From Chrysopilus asiliformis (Eukaryota; Arthropoda; Insecta; Diptera; Rhagionidae), in assembly GCA_964034945.1 (NCBI GenBank), contig OZ035963.1, positions 43,795,090-43,859,089 on the forward strand: a DNA stretch of 64,000 bases, written 5' to 3'. A program made the position numbers and the translations under genes. Positions 51,011 to 62,021 of the stretch are shown here, in pieces. Every line of letters starts with the position of its first letter. Position 1 is the stretch's first letter. The notes beneath the pieces were generated by a model that saw nothing but the letters and a program-made list of their open reading frames with translations, had not been told where the DNA came from and made no database searches.

Positions 51011-51890
51011 GCCATGTTATTTCGTTCTTTTCACTCTGAAAAGTGTCGTTCTTAACGGCAAAATCGTTTGCTGTGGTTCCCGACTCTCGTTCTTGGGAAC
51101 GAAAATGATTTCTATTTAAGTTTTCGCTTCTTGTTCAAAGCGTTTTGTGACTCTCGCATAAAAATGAAAGAAAGCCTCGAGCGATGGCTTTTTGGTATGA
51201 TGCACACACACATGTAAGTATGCATTTTACTAGTGAGAGAACGATATTTCGCTCCCAGCATTATAGTTGTGTTCAGGGTTGTGAGATTTTTGATCTTCGA
51301 AATCGTAGTAAATCGGCCGAAAAATAGGAGTAGAATCGATGAAATAGTAGTAAATTTATGTAAAACCTTCATTATATATAACTAATTTGAACGAAAGACT
51401 AGAAATGGGAGTGTTTTGAACATTGTATGTATGATATTTACTTCATACTTCTCTTATCATAAACCAATTACTTATAAATAAAATTATTATTATAAATAAA
51501 ATTATTATATTATAAAATTATGAAACCGAATATCTCAAAAACGGTGCATCTTATCAAAAAAGTGCAAGAACAAAAATTATTTAGGATATGATTCTACATA
51601 AAACTCCCATACATCAAGATCCGATTGGAAAAAAATTCTAAAAAAATCTAATTAGAAAGTTTGACTTCAAACTGGAATTTTAATACAACTGTTTGCCGTT
51701 CACTTAAATCACCATACGGGTTTTCAATAATTGCCAGATTGGCAATTATAGCTTTTGTTATGTTTTAAATTAAAATTTGTTTCCTTAATTTCCTTTTCAC
51801 TAAAATTTCGTACTTAAATATCTATTGGCGATCGTTGTAGGCGGATCCACGTCTTCTGGCCATCTCTACGAGACAGACACCTTGCTTTTA
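51011..51890 (+). mobile_element. composite repeat, copy 2
   Basis: Same unit as 35222-36114, including the DINE 3' fragment (51528-51768). It begins at ATGTTATTTCGTTCTTTTC after LINE-2 DNA and ends ACAGACACCTTGCTTTT. Confidence 0.72.
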
Positions 51891-53080
51891 CTACTGTAGT
51901 CGCTTGAAGTTCCATAAAATCATATTTTTTAACAAGAGATGTCCTAATTCCATAGAGAGACCCACCGCTTGCTCGACGCTTAGCTGCTGTCTTTTCTGTA
52001 GTAATCCATATAAGTTTATCCATGTAAGTTTATCAAAGAATTTAATAAATTTACAAAACTTTTCTTTAGTTTTGTAAAAGTTTTAACATAAAGTTTTAAC
52101 ATATTTAAAAAAATCGGCAAGAAAAAGTTTATTGTGCAAGCCTGATACATTGTATGATAGTACCAAAGATTAGAGACTTACTAAAGATAAGACACAAACG
52201 TGGTTTTCCGTTTGCCGCCTGTAGAAAGAAGTAGTCGACAGCATCATTCCGTAGTCGACAGCATAATTTCTCTCTTTTTATCATTTAGCTCAAATGGACT
52301 TGTTGAAAAAAATCATTTTGTAATACTCGCACAGAACAGACCAAAATATTGGACCAACACATACACAAGGGCCGACAGCGGCCTTTCACAATTTCTTCAA
52401 CTGGCAATGGCGATAGGATTTTTTAGCAAAAAAAAACACTTTTATTTCACTTGTTACGTTGCTTAAACAGAAAAAATGCCTGCCAAGGAACATTTTACGG
52501 AATGTTCTGCCGACAATACGAAATATCCCGAGAGTTTTGCATTTCTCACACAAAAGCAATTAGTGTCTTTACAAAGCAAATGAAACAGACGACAACGTAC
52601 TCTTCTTCAAGAAAAAATTTCTCTCGCGTTTCCTAACTATATATCTCTAAACTATGATAGTACTCTAATTGAACAAGTAGAATTTGAGCTGACGGCACCT
52701 AACTCTCAATCTAGTACATTTTCAGACACTTGACTCGAACCTCCTGGCACAGCAGCGACATTTGATCCTGAATTCTTGTAACTGCGATCGTTTGACATCT
52801 TTATTTTTTTGACAAGTGCAAAATTTATTTCGCCGAACATTTCGAGTAAAACTGCCTCTCCATTCGTATTGTTGTGTAGCAATTCGTTGTTTTGTGACAA
52901 ATAAAAAGACTTATCCTCAATAATCAGTGTATTGTTTTTGACCAGAATTTTCTCGCTAGGTTTTTTTTATTTTGATTTCTTTCCTATAGCCAAGTAAGAT
53001 TCGACGTTTTAGTTGCATAGATTTCGTGAGGTCTCGTTGTACATAAACACCTGTATTTTTCAATTTTGACGAGTTTTTAA
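51891..53080. other. unassigned interval before the second half of copia RT
   Basis: No gene or element is recognised with confidence. Short ORFs on both strands (for example 52200-52466 plus and 52900-52706 minus) lack motifs. A direct repeat GTAGTCGACAGCAT occurs at about 52230 and 52252. Confidence 0.4.
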
Positions 53081-53082
53081 GC

Positions 53083-53700
53083 GTTTTTATTTTGTATGTT
53101 GATGATTTACTTATTACTGGAAATAAGATTGAGTCAATAAATAAGGTAAAAGAGGAACTTGCTAGAGAATTTCTTATGTCAGATTGTGGAAAGTTAAAAT
53201 ATTATATTGGAACGAATATTAGCACTGTAAATGTATGTTTAACTAATTCACAAGAAGTTAGTACAGTAGAATTCCGATAATTCGTATTTCAAGGGACCAG
53301 CAAATTCATACGAATTAGCGGGATATACGAATTATCGGGGTACGAATTATCGGGATTTTTTTCAAGGGACCAGCAAATTCATACGAATTAGCGGGATATA
53401 CGAATTATCGGGATTCTACTGTATAAATAAATTACTGAATAAATGTGGTATGTCAGAATGCAATATTGTAAGAAATCCTATGAAGAAAAATTTACAATTA
53501 ACGAAAAATAATTCAAACACTAAATTGGAGAGACCTTATCGTGAATTACTTGGAAATCTAATGTATATTATGCTGTGTTCAAGACCTGATATTTGTTATC
53601 CAATTTTCAAGAAAATCCTAGTGGGTGTACAATGGGTGTACAGTATCTTGGTCAACTAAAAAGCTCAGAGAAAAACTTGGGTTAAACGATTGAGAGGGAG
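53083..53700 (+). pseudogene. copia reverse transcriptase, YVDD part, and RNase H remnant
   Basis: The frame resumes with LYVDDLLITGNKIESINKVK and EFLMSDCGKLKYYIGTNIS, the copia active site and following block. It is interrupted by a pogo-like MITE (53264-53421), after which it continues in phase with NKLLNKCGMSECNIVRNP and LLGNLMYIMLCSRPDICYP. It then jumps to the end of RNase H (VGVQWVYSILVN..., deleted in the middle) and a GATTGAGAGGGAG polypurine tract before the LTR. Confidence 0.87.
53264..53421. mobile_element. pogo/Tigger-like MITE, 158 bp
   Basis: The ends CAGTAGAATTCCGATAATTC and, inverted, CAGTAGAATCCCGATAATTC are flanked by TA. The inside holds two tandem copies of CAAGGGACCAGCAAATTCAT plus flanking sequence. 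Removing it with one TA restores the copia frame. Confidence 0.78.
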
Positions 53701-54340
53701 TGTTGTAATATCGAAGCAATCGTTTTATATTTGTCATATAAAATTACATTTTCTCTGGGGTGCGTTCCTTTATTCCCGAGTAAAGTAAAGGTTGGGTTTG
53801 TCAAAGTTCGAACAGCTGATTGCCAAAGTTGAAATTTTACCGACGTTAACTCTGATTAAAAGAACGCGATTTGGTTAACTTTGACAGCAGTGATGTGCAC
53901 AACAATACATTAAAAAAAATAGAATTCTCCTTGATGTCGTATTTCTCATTTACAAGGACCACAATAAAATCCTCCATTATTCTGCACAAAACTCATTCGA
54001 AACTACGAGACGAATTGACAGTTGATTGACAGTTGTAACCGTCTCGGTTAACTTTATCGCGTTCTTTAATTACAATTAAAGTTAACTTTCTCCAACTCAG
54101 CTCTCGAGCAGAGTTGAGAAAAGTAACTTTGACAGCTTAACTTTGGCATTTAGGAACGGGAGTAAAGTTTACTGAGCGTTAACCGTAGGCATTTAAGAAC
54201 GCATTTCTGTTTACCGCGGTTAACCACAGTTAACCACGGTTAATAAAAGAACGCACCCCTGTACATTCCTAATCAAGATAGCTTTCAATAAACATCTATT
54301 TTTCTGTTCTTGTCTGTTTTAATTAATTCTATAATATAAA
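53701..54340 (+). repeat. copia 3' LTR with nested MITE
   Basis: TGTTGTAATATCGAAGCAAT follows a polypurine tract and the LTR ends TCTATAATATAAAA, matching 38611-38713. The LTR itself is about 140 bp; a 501-bp MITE is inserted in it. Confidence 0.8.
53758..54258. mobile_element. Harbinger-like MITE with CTG duplication
   Basis: The ends GGGTGCGTTCCTTTATT and, inverted, GGGTGCGTTCTTTTATT are flanked by CTG (53755-53757 and 54259-54261). Comparison with the empty site in the 5' LTR (TTCTCTGTTCATTCC) confirms the insertion. CWG duplications are known in Harbingers. The interior has many GTTAAC and AACTTTG phrases; no ORF. Confidence 0.82.
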
Positions 54341-54700
54341 AATATCACATTCATTAACTGCTTGTTTCACGTTCGAAATTTTAATTCGTTTATAATTTTA
54401 TTATGTTTAATTAAAACAATCAAATAAGACTTGTTGGAAATCCATGTGATTTTGTCGCTCCATTGTTGATTTTTGTATTTGGCAATCATAAAAGTTATAC
54501 TGCAGTTCCTGGTATCTAAATTCAAAAAGATTTTCTGAATTTATTTAAAGTTTAAAAATTGTTTTTATTCTTTTTAAAATTTTGTTTTGCCAAAGTTAAG
54601 AAAAAATTGAGAACACAAAATAAAATCTACAATTGTAATATACACATTGTTCGAAATAGTGCTTTAAATGTATGAAAAATTTTGCAAAATCATACATTAA

Positions 54701-55337
54701 CCCTCCGTCTGGCACATGTCCGGAAAGTCATATTCGTACCACATGAGTCTGGCCAGACCCACTAACAATTTGTATGAAAAATGATGCAATTTCATGTATT
54801 TTTGGTGGTGTTTCATGCAAAACGCAGAAGTAGAAAGCACCTGAAGAAATGACGCTAGACGAAATTTCCTTTCGACGTTATCCAACACATTGGTTCTCCG
54901 AAATGTCGAAGAGCGAATAAACAACATTCAAAAGTAGATTATGTTTGCATTAGACCTGCCTTACACGGTCAATATTTTTGCTTCAATATATTGAACGTGT
55001 AAGGTGCCTATTAGTTGCGACAGTAAATAAAAATATCAACTGCAAGGTATAAAAATGTGTTTGAACACATGCCAAAAACGAAATATTTACATACAAATGT
55101 ACTGAAATGTAAGGGAGTCTGGCCAGACTCATGTGGTACGAATACGATGTGTACACCAAAACGTCCTTATAATTATCCTTGTACAGCATATTTCGTCCTG
55201 AGCTTTTTTTAGATAGATAGCTAAGAACATTTTAGGAAGGTACCTGGAATTTCAAGTCCATATCTCAATTAGAAATATCATTGAATTAGAAAATAAAATC
55301 GAAAAAGTCTGGCCAGACTCATGTGTCAGACGGAGGG
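54701..55337. mobile_element. piggyBac-type MITE
   Basis: CCCTCCGTCTGGCACATG at the left and its inverse CATGTGTCAGACGGAGGG at the right lie between two TTAA sites (54697-54700 and 55338-55341). TTAA targets and CCY/GGG ends define piggyBac. The palindrome GTCTGGCCAGAC and ACATGAGTCTGGCCAGAC recur subterminally and internally. Non-autonomous. Confidence 0.85.
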
Positions 55338-55654
55338 TTAAATATTTCGTTTTGAAAAAAATTGCTATTTTTTTTAATTTTACATACAGGAGTTTGCGTT
55401 GAGTAGTTCGATTTTCCCATTCTATAACTTTTTACGGGAAAAGTAAATATGAGGGTTGATTAAATATAACCCGGAATTTTCATTTAACAACTTGTATTTG
55501 GGAATCATCAAAGTTACACCACAGTTCATCAATTATTTTGCACTATTTATTTGACTATCTTGACTAGGGTACCATTTTATAGAAATTTTGTGTGGTAAAT
55601 CTATATTTGTTTTAGTCATTGCAAAAAAATATTTAGCACTGATCGACATCCTTA

Positions 55655-55890
55655 GCATCTACAAAACTTACATTCGACCGAAACTTAAGTATAATTCACA
55701 GATTTTGGGTGGAGCACAAAAAACTGTCCTCCCCGTTTTCGTACAGTAAAGTTTAGGGGTTCGTTTATTCCTCGAACAACAAGACTTTGGAACGATTTAC
55801 CATCCGATGTGTTCCCCCCCCCACTATAACCTGCAGAAGTTCAAGGAGAACATAAATCGACATCTCGTTTTGTCTATTCTGAGCTGTGTT
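55655..55890 (+). pseudogene. LINE C-terminal remnant (third LINE)
   Basis: Frameshifted plus-strand translation gives YKTYIRPKLKYN, then RTTRLWNDLPSDVFPPTYN-like sequence and LQKFKENINRHL. The R..LWN.LP..V....L..FK block marks the end of CR1/RTE-type ORF2. Only about 80 residues remain. Confidence 0.7.
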
Positions 55891-55899
55891 TCTGGCTGA

Positions 55900-56835
55900 A
55901 ACTATAAAAAAGGAGCATTACACTGCCCAAGAGGGAACTTTGAGCGACTATGAGATGTTCTATTCGAAATTTGGCCTAAATTTCAGGGTTCGGAAAATAT
56001 TTGAACTTCATTCATTCTCAAGCGAATATTCTTTTTAAGAATTTTAGAATTCATTCTCTCGCGAAAGAATGAATTGCACGACATGGACTTGATTTCAATC
56101 TTTTCGCGAGAAAATGAAAACCGTTTGTTTCCAACATCAAAAATTCGAGAATGATAAAGAATATTCTTTAAATCACAATTGGATTTTCAGAAAACCTAGA
56201 TTTGGTTTTTTGCGTTTTACTCCTAAACTAAGCGTTTTTCGATATGACGGAAATTTAATATTCAGATATGTGATATATGACATATCTGAAACCGATATCG
56301 AGATGTACCGTTATTTCTAACTGATTTTTATGGTGTTATGTAAGAAAAAGTTGAAGGAAATAATAGTGCCACAATTTGTTTTTCACCGTCAATTTTTTTA
56401 TCTTTATTCGTTCCCGAGATATTCACAGAAATATGTGAAAGAGTCGATTTTGCCAAATTGTTTGCAACCTAAAGGTTTTTCGGAAAACCTTATGATGAAG
56501 AATTAAAGATAATACAGTTCTCTAAATTCTTCCTTAACCGGCAAATCACAATCATCTACCAACCCCAAAATATTGCCCCTTAGGTGATTTTTTTTGCATA
56601 TTTTTGACAATTTTTTGGAAGGTTGTAGTTAGTATAAGAAAGTCATCTGCTGTTTAGAAATTTTCTGCTTAATTTTATTTCGCTCTAAAAGATTTTCCAA
56701 AAAAATCGATTTCGCTCCAAAAGATTTTCCAAAAAACTCGATTTTTTGTTATATAAGGAAGTTATATGCTGCTCAGAAATTTCTTGGCTAATTTTATTTT
56801 GATCTAAAATATCCTGGCTAATCGATTTTCTATTG
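55900..56835. other. unassigned interval
   Basis: AT-rich DNA with no convincing ORF; the plus-strand 68-codon ORF at 56114-56320 has no motif. Two direct copies of GATTTTCCAAAAAA with TTCGCTC lie at about 56689 and 56719. Confidence 0.4.
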
Positions 56836-58019
56836 TAGGGTAGGGTAAAGTGGTCCGTAGGGAGAAGTGGTCCACCACCATTTTTTTTTAGTAATAGTGA
56901 CATTAGAACAGAATATGCAACTCTCATCGGTTGCTCTTGATGACAGCTTGTTTTTTATTAGTCATTGAAGTGTGCAGACGTATATTTACTCACTCTCACA
57001 GACCAGTGTCAAAAAAACATTGTTGAAAGTTTTCGCAAGTATTCACATTCAAAAAATTTTGACGAATTCTTCGTCAATCTCAATAAGGTAATTAATCTAA
57101 AATGTTGTTTACATTTTGAATTTTGTAAATCCACCGGATTTCTGCACTTTTTATACCCGTATGGTGAAACCAAAGGGTATATTAACTTTGCCTTACCGTT
57201 TGTAACGCCAAGATCCCGTCATCAAACAAAAAAATAAATTACACCAGTGTGTTTAGAATGATGAAAAAAGTTGAATTTAGCATGTCCGTCCGTCTGTCCG
57301 TCCGTCTGTCTGTCTGTGGCGCGGATTGCGGGCGCACGGATTGAGCTACAGACTTGAAATTTCGCACAGGTCCGTTTTTCGTAAAATGCGAGGCTAAGTT
57401 CGGTAATGGGCAAAAATGGACCATTAGGGGGGGGTACCCCCCATACGAACGAAAACATTTTTTGCGAATATCTCAAAAACGGTGCATCTTATCAAAAAAG
57501 TCCAAGAACAAAAGTTATTTAGGATATGATTCTACATAAAACTCCCATACATCAAAATCCGATAGGAATAAATTTTAAAAAATTTCATTGGAAAGTTTGA
57601 CTTCAAATTGGAATTTTGGTATAACTGTTCGAATTTTGATACGAATATCACCATACCAGATTGGCAATTATAGCTTTTGTTATGTTTTCTATAATTGTTG
57701 AAGCAGCGTCATTCCTCGCAAAATAGCGTCGGTAGGGATATGTGGTCCACGTTTGGTAGGGTGAAGTGGTCCACCCTGTCACTGTCATATTTCGTGTTTT
57801 CAAGTTTTTTTATGAGTTATTTTGAGTGTTTCAAATCGTGGCCGAAAATCGATGCGAAGCTCGATTATAACTTCTCCCGAAAATCGAGCTGAATTAGAGT
57901 AGTTAACAACTACACCGAAGAAACCAACACCAAAACAGACCAAACGCTCATTTGTCACTTTCGAATAAACCATATGCGATTTCTGGAAAAAATTTTAGGG
58001 TGGACCACTACTCCCTACC
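56836..58019. mobile_element. TIR element with GTGGTCC ends, hosting a DINE copy
   Basis: TAGGGTAGGGTAAAGTGGTCC at the left is mirrored by GGTGGACCACTACTCCCTACC at the right (57998-58018). Further internal copies (GGTAGGGTGAAGTGGTCCACC near 57754) repeat the motif. It contains a full DINE copy. No transposase seen. Confidence 0.6.
57149..57686 (+). mobile_element. DINE/Helentron-like element
   Basis: From TTTTTATACCCGTATGGTGA to GCTTTTGTTATG with a GTCC/GTCT run at about 57284-57318. The 3' subterminal repeat is partly deleted (CACCATACCAGATTGG). Confidence 0.72.
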
Positions 58020-58595
58020 ATTTTGAAAAAATCGAAAAATCAAAGTTTTCGATAAATGCCTAAAAATTAAATTTAATGTCAAAAAAGCAAGGTGTCTGTC
58101 TCGTAGAGACGGCCAGAAGACGTGGATCCGCCTACAACGATCGCCAATAGATATTTAAGTAAGAAATTTTAGTGAAAAGGAAATTAAGGAAACAAATTTT
58201 AATTTAAAACATAACAAAAGCTATAATTGCCAATCTGGCAATTATTGAAAACCCGTATGGTGATTTAAGTGAACGGCAAACAGTTGTATTAAAATTCCAG
58301 TTTGAAGTCAAACTTTCTAATTAGATTTTTTTAGAATTTTTTTCCAATCGGATCTTGATGTATGGGAGTTTTATGTAGAATCATATCCTAAATAATTTTT
58401 GTTCTTGCACTTTTTTGATAAGATGCACCGTTTTTGAGATATTCGGTTTCATAATTTTATAATATAATAATTTTATTTATAATAATAATTTTATTTATAA
58501 GTAATTGGTTTATGATAAGAGAAGTATGAAGTAAATATCATACATACAATGTTCAAAACACTCCCATTTCTAGTCTTTCGTTCAAATTAGTTATA

Positions 58596-59496
58596 CCAGG
58601 GGTGTTAGTTGAAATTTGCCGGTTTTACTAATAGCTGTCGCTAGAGATATGTATACATTTCTACGATTTGGCATCTATGTCAAATTTTTCTATTGACATT
58701 AATCTTCAAAACTACACAAGTTACGTTTCGTCAAAATAACAACGTCATAGCGTTAAATCTGTATGAAAATGTCAAGTTTTGTGCCTGAAAATGTGTATTC
58801 GCGGCACGCATTACTTTTTCTCTTTAATCAAAAGAAAAAGGCCGCTGAAAGCCATCGTTTGCTGGTAGAAACTTACGGTGATCATTCCCCAACCATAAGA
58901 ATATATGAGACGTGGTTTCGACAATCCAAAAGTGGTGATTTAGTCATGCAGGACAAAAAACGTGTCTGGTGGAACCAGATTGGTGTCGTATATTATGAAC
59001 TGTTGAAACCTGGAGAAACAGTTGATACTGATCGCTACCGACAACAAATGATCAATTTGAACCTTGAATTGATCAAAAAACGTCCGCAATACGCTGAAAG
59101 ACATGGTAATGTGATTTTGCAGCATGACAACGCGCCATCTCACACAGCAAAATCAGTCAAAAAAGTGTTCAAATCACTTGGATGCGAAGTATTACCGCAC
59201 CCGCCGTACTATCCAGACCTCGCCCCGTCTGACTATCACCTTTTCGCATCGATGGGACACTCACTCGCAGACCAGCTCTTCGCCAATTTTGAAGAAGTCG
59301 AAAAATGGCTCGTCGAATGGTTTTCCTCAAAAGAGAAAAAGTTTTTTTGGAATCGTATCCATGATTTGCCTGAAAGATGGGCAAAATATGTAAAATCCAA
59401 TGATCAATACTTTGAATAAATTTTTTTTGAGATTCCCTTGAGAATTAAGTGTTTTCTTTATCGAAAAAACCGGCAAATTTCAACTAACACCCCTGG
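58596..59496 (+). mobile_element. mariner element, internally deleted
   Basis: The ends CCAGGGGTGTTAGTTGAAAT and ATTTCAACTAACACCCCTGG are perfect inverted repeats (at least 30 bp) flanked by TA (58594-58595 and 59497-59498). At 901 bp it is about 0.4 kb shorter than an intact mariner. Confidence 0.92.
58763..59419 (+). CDS. mariner transposase with internal deletion (218 residues)
   Basis: Start at an ATG in context GAAAATGTCAAGT (58767; the reading frame opens at 58763). The N-terminus has the mariner HTH (LLFLFNQKKKAAESHRLLVE, YETWFRQSKSGD). It is then joined directly to WWNQIGVVYYELLKPGETVD, so the second HTH and the region with the first catalytic Asp are deleted. The remainder is intact, with HDNAPSH and LAPSDYHLF, whose Asp residues are 34 apart as in mariner D,D34D. 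The frame stays open across the deletion. It should be catalytically inactive. Usual length is about 345 residues. Confidence 0.9.
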   Translation: MKMSSFVPENVYSRHALLFLFNQKKKAAESHRLLVETYGDHSPTIRIYETWFRQSKSGDLVMQDKKRVWWNQIGVVYYELLKPGETVDTDRYRQQMINLNLELIKKRPQYAERHGNVILQHDNAPSHTAKSVKKVFKSLGCEVLPHPPYYPDLAPSDYHLFASMGHSLADQLFANFEEVEKWLVEWFSSKEKKFFWNRIHDLPERWAKYVKSNDQYFE

Positions 59497-59870
59497 TATA
59501 TATAATGACGAAGGTTTTACATAAATTTACTACTATTTCATCGATTCTACTACTATTTTTCGGCCGATTTACTACAATTTCGAAAATCAAAAGTCACCAC
59601 CCTGAACAGAACTATAATGCTGGGAGCGAAATATCGTTCTCTCACTAGTAAAATGCATATTTACATGTGTGTGTGCATCATACCCAACAGCCATCGCTCG
59701 AGGCTTTCATCCATTTTTATGCGAGACCCACAAACCGCTTTGAACAAGAAGCGAAAACTTAAATAGAAATCATTTTCGTTCCCAAGAACGAGAGTTGGAA
59801 ACCACAGTAAACGCTTTTGCCGTTAAGAGCGAAAAGAACGACATAACATCATAGATTAAAGACTTAGACT

Positions 59871-60027
59871 ATGTTTACACACAGATTGGGCATGAACATG
59901 GGACTGAACGAAACTGTCAAAACATAGGCAAGACGAGGAAGTGGGGGACACCCCCACTTCCTCGCCTTGCCTGTATTTTGACAATCTCGTTCAGTCCCAT
60001 GTTCATGCCCAATCCGTGTGTAAACAG
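59871..60027. mobile_element. hairpin MITE with about 75-bp arms
   Basis: TGTTTACACACAGATTGGGC ... GAGGAAGTGGGGG folds onto CCCCCACTTCCTC ... GCCCAATCCGTGTGTAAACA with only a few mismatches and a tiny loop at 59947-59950. No ORF. Confidence 0.8.
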
Positions 60028-60036
60028 GCTCTTATA

Positions 60037-60355
60037 GGGCGCGTTCAGACGTGGTGGAAACTGGTTGAAGTCAACCAAGTTACTCTGGGTGAAAAAACCT
60101 GCTTGCGTTCTCACGTAGTGTTTTTCAACTTATGCACTGCAGTATATTTACAAATGCTGTGTCAATGTGTGCGTGTAGCAAGAAAAATTTTGTGAACCCC
60201 CACCATTGAACTCTATGTGTGTATGTGTTTTCAACCAAGTTCACCCGGCCTAGCCAGCAGGTGAATTCCCCGCATACACCCGATAGCGTCTGGCCCGTAA
60301 AATCGAGTGGAAACTTGGTGAAGTCAACCAGTTTCCACTGCGTCTGAACGCGGCC
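60037..60355. mobile_element. TIR MITE (GGGCGCGTTCAGACG ends)
   Basis: GGGCGCGTTCAGACGTGGTG and, inverted, GGCCGCGTTCAGACGCAGTG with GGAAACTGGTTGA beyond form about 35-bp inverted ends, flanked by ATA on both sides (60034-60036 and 60356-60358). Repeated AAGTCAACCA phrases inside. Harbinger-like by end sequence and 3-bp duplication. Confidence 0.65.
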
Positions 60356-60359
60356 ATAG

Positions 60360-61280
60360 ATGGGAAGTAAACCCAATTTCTCGTTTGCGTAATGAGTGCA
60401 AAGAGAGCCACTATGGGAACAAAAACACGAACCAATATGATTTTTCTTTTTCTCCTTCACACTTAAATGCAGTTCATAAAAAAACATCTGACTTGTTTTC
60501 TTGCGATGGCGCAGGGAGCAACAAAATAAAAAATATTTAGGAGAAAACAGAAAAAAATCACTTATAAAAGTTGTCTAACATATCTTGTTTAGTCATGATT
60601 CTGTTAAATAAATGTTCAAATGAACAAAATTGAAGGGCTCCATTTCCCTACAATTGAATTTACATATATTTTCACGGAACACAAAAAATAAGAAAAACTG
60701 ATTTTTAGCCGACCCTATTTCCAATATGACCATGGACTGCACAACATATACACTAACAAGTTTCGGCCAGCGCCAATGTTTACATTTTGCTTCTGAAGTA
60801 AATGGAACAAGATTTCTCCACTTTAATTAATTAAAACTTTCCCAAAATGTCCGAACAATAATATTTAACACTGCTTAAAATATCTATTTCACAAAAAATA
60901 TTACATTTTGTGATTTGTCACTCGCACTCGATTTATTTGTTTATTTTAAACTGACAGATTGGACTTCGTATTGCCAGATCGCATAAATTAAAGACGAGAA
61001 AATTTTCAAATATTTGATGTTAACAAATTTGTCATATTTGGGATTCAATTTGTTAAATGTATAGTATTTGATCGCTTTAACTTTGATGTTTTTAATAATG
61101 TGGTTGTCCACCTTTAACAAAAACCACAATTTATTTTAGAAAAAAAATCTGGTTAAATTCAATAAATTGAACTGATTTTGCGAGATTTACTTCGGAAAAT
61201 CGATGTTCTGTGCTCTGAATCGTCTTAACCCTTTCATGCATACATTTTTCTATGGAATTAATTGTCACGGTTTTTGGTAT
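60360..61280. other. unassigned AT-rich interval
   Basis: No ORF with recognisable motif, no inverted ends and no match to the other repeats in the window. The minus-strand ORF at 61129-60941 is AT-rich and motif-free. Confidence 0.4.
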
Positions 61281-61283
61281 CCG

Positions 61284-61485
61284 AGGGTTTTTGGGGTCGC
61301 TGATTACGAATCTGAACTCAAAACTTCAAAATGGCAGATCCAATATGGCGGTCAAAAAAGATAAAATTCATTAGATTACGCTGAAAACTAGTACGTAATT
61401 TTATCTTTTTTGACCGCCATATTGGATCCACCATTTTGAATTTTTGACTTCAGATTCGTAATCAGCGACCCCAAAAACCTTTATA
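61284..61485. repeat. palindromic repeat related to the satellite
   Basis: GGTTTTTGGGGTCGCTGATT ... GGATCC-like arms (61286-61368 and 61404-61482) are near-perfect inverses. The TTTTTGGGGTCGCTGA motif is shared with the 22-23.9 kb satellite and the 37.2-37.8 kb repeats. Confidence 0.75.
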
Positions 61486-61663
61486 AAGCTGATTACCGAT
61501 TTTTTAACTGTAATAGATTTGCCACAGTTACATTTAATGAATTCCTGGTTCATTCGGGCTTAGCGGCCATGTAGTTATTAGTGAAGAATTATAAAAAACG
61601 GACTAATATAAATTAAAACACAATGGTTTCTTTTTTATCATCACGTTTTTTTATTTTCTTATC

Positions 61664-61700
61664 CGACGTTTCGTCCAGAAATCCTGGACCTCATCAGGGA
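61664..61700 (-). ncRNA. hammerhead-like ribozyme motif of PLE3
   Basis: On the minus strand: CTGATGA, one unpaired G, stem GTCCAG/CTGGAC with loop GATTT, then GAAACGTC. It is the cleanest match of the four in the window, and lies about 320 bp downstream of the PLE3 endonuclease ORF on the same strand. Self-cleavage would have to be tested. Confidence 0.6.
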
Positions 61701-62021
61701 GTTTATTTCGATTTACTACAATTTTATAAAAATGATAAAAACGTTATAATACGTATGTATGCACTTTTTACTGTTCAAAAATTACTTACATTTTATTCTT
61801 TGGAAAAAAGTTAGCTAACCTTCTTAAAATTGTCACTGGTCTGTGTATTGTATTAATATGTCACGAAATTAAAATTGACTGAAGAATAACAATTGCATAA
61901 AAAACTTTCATTTTTGTTGTGCAGGAAAGATCATAAAAACGATCAGCTGTTTCTCCAAACAAAAAAGGAAATACTTCTTGCGGGAAAAAACAGCTGGTTA
62001 GATATACCAACACAATCACGT

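Larger units (their letters stand above)
58084..59850 (-). mobile_element. composite repeat, copy 3, with mariner insertion
   Basis: Reverse complement of the units at 35222 and 51011, starting AAAGCAAGGTGTCTGTCTCG and ending GAACGACATAACAT. It includes the DINE fragment (58211-58445) at the same position. A mariner sits at the TATATA stretch shared by the other copies. Confidence 0.75.

Noticed and set aside
57222..57476. ORFs with RAPAIRATDRQTDGQTDGHAK-like sequence, also at 7.5, 40.4, 40.9, 41.6 and 44.2 kb
   Set aside because: These are translations of the GTCY microsatellite and flanks of the DINE-like repeat, not a protein family.
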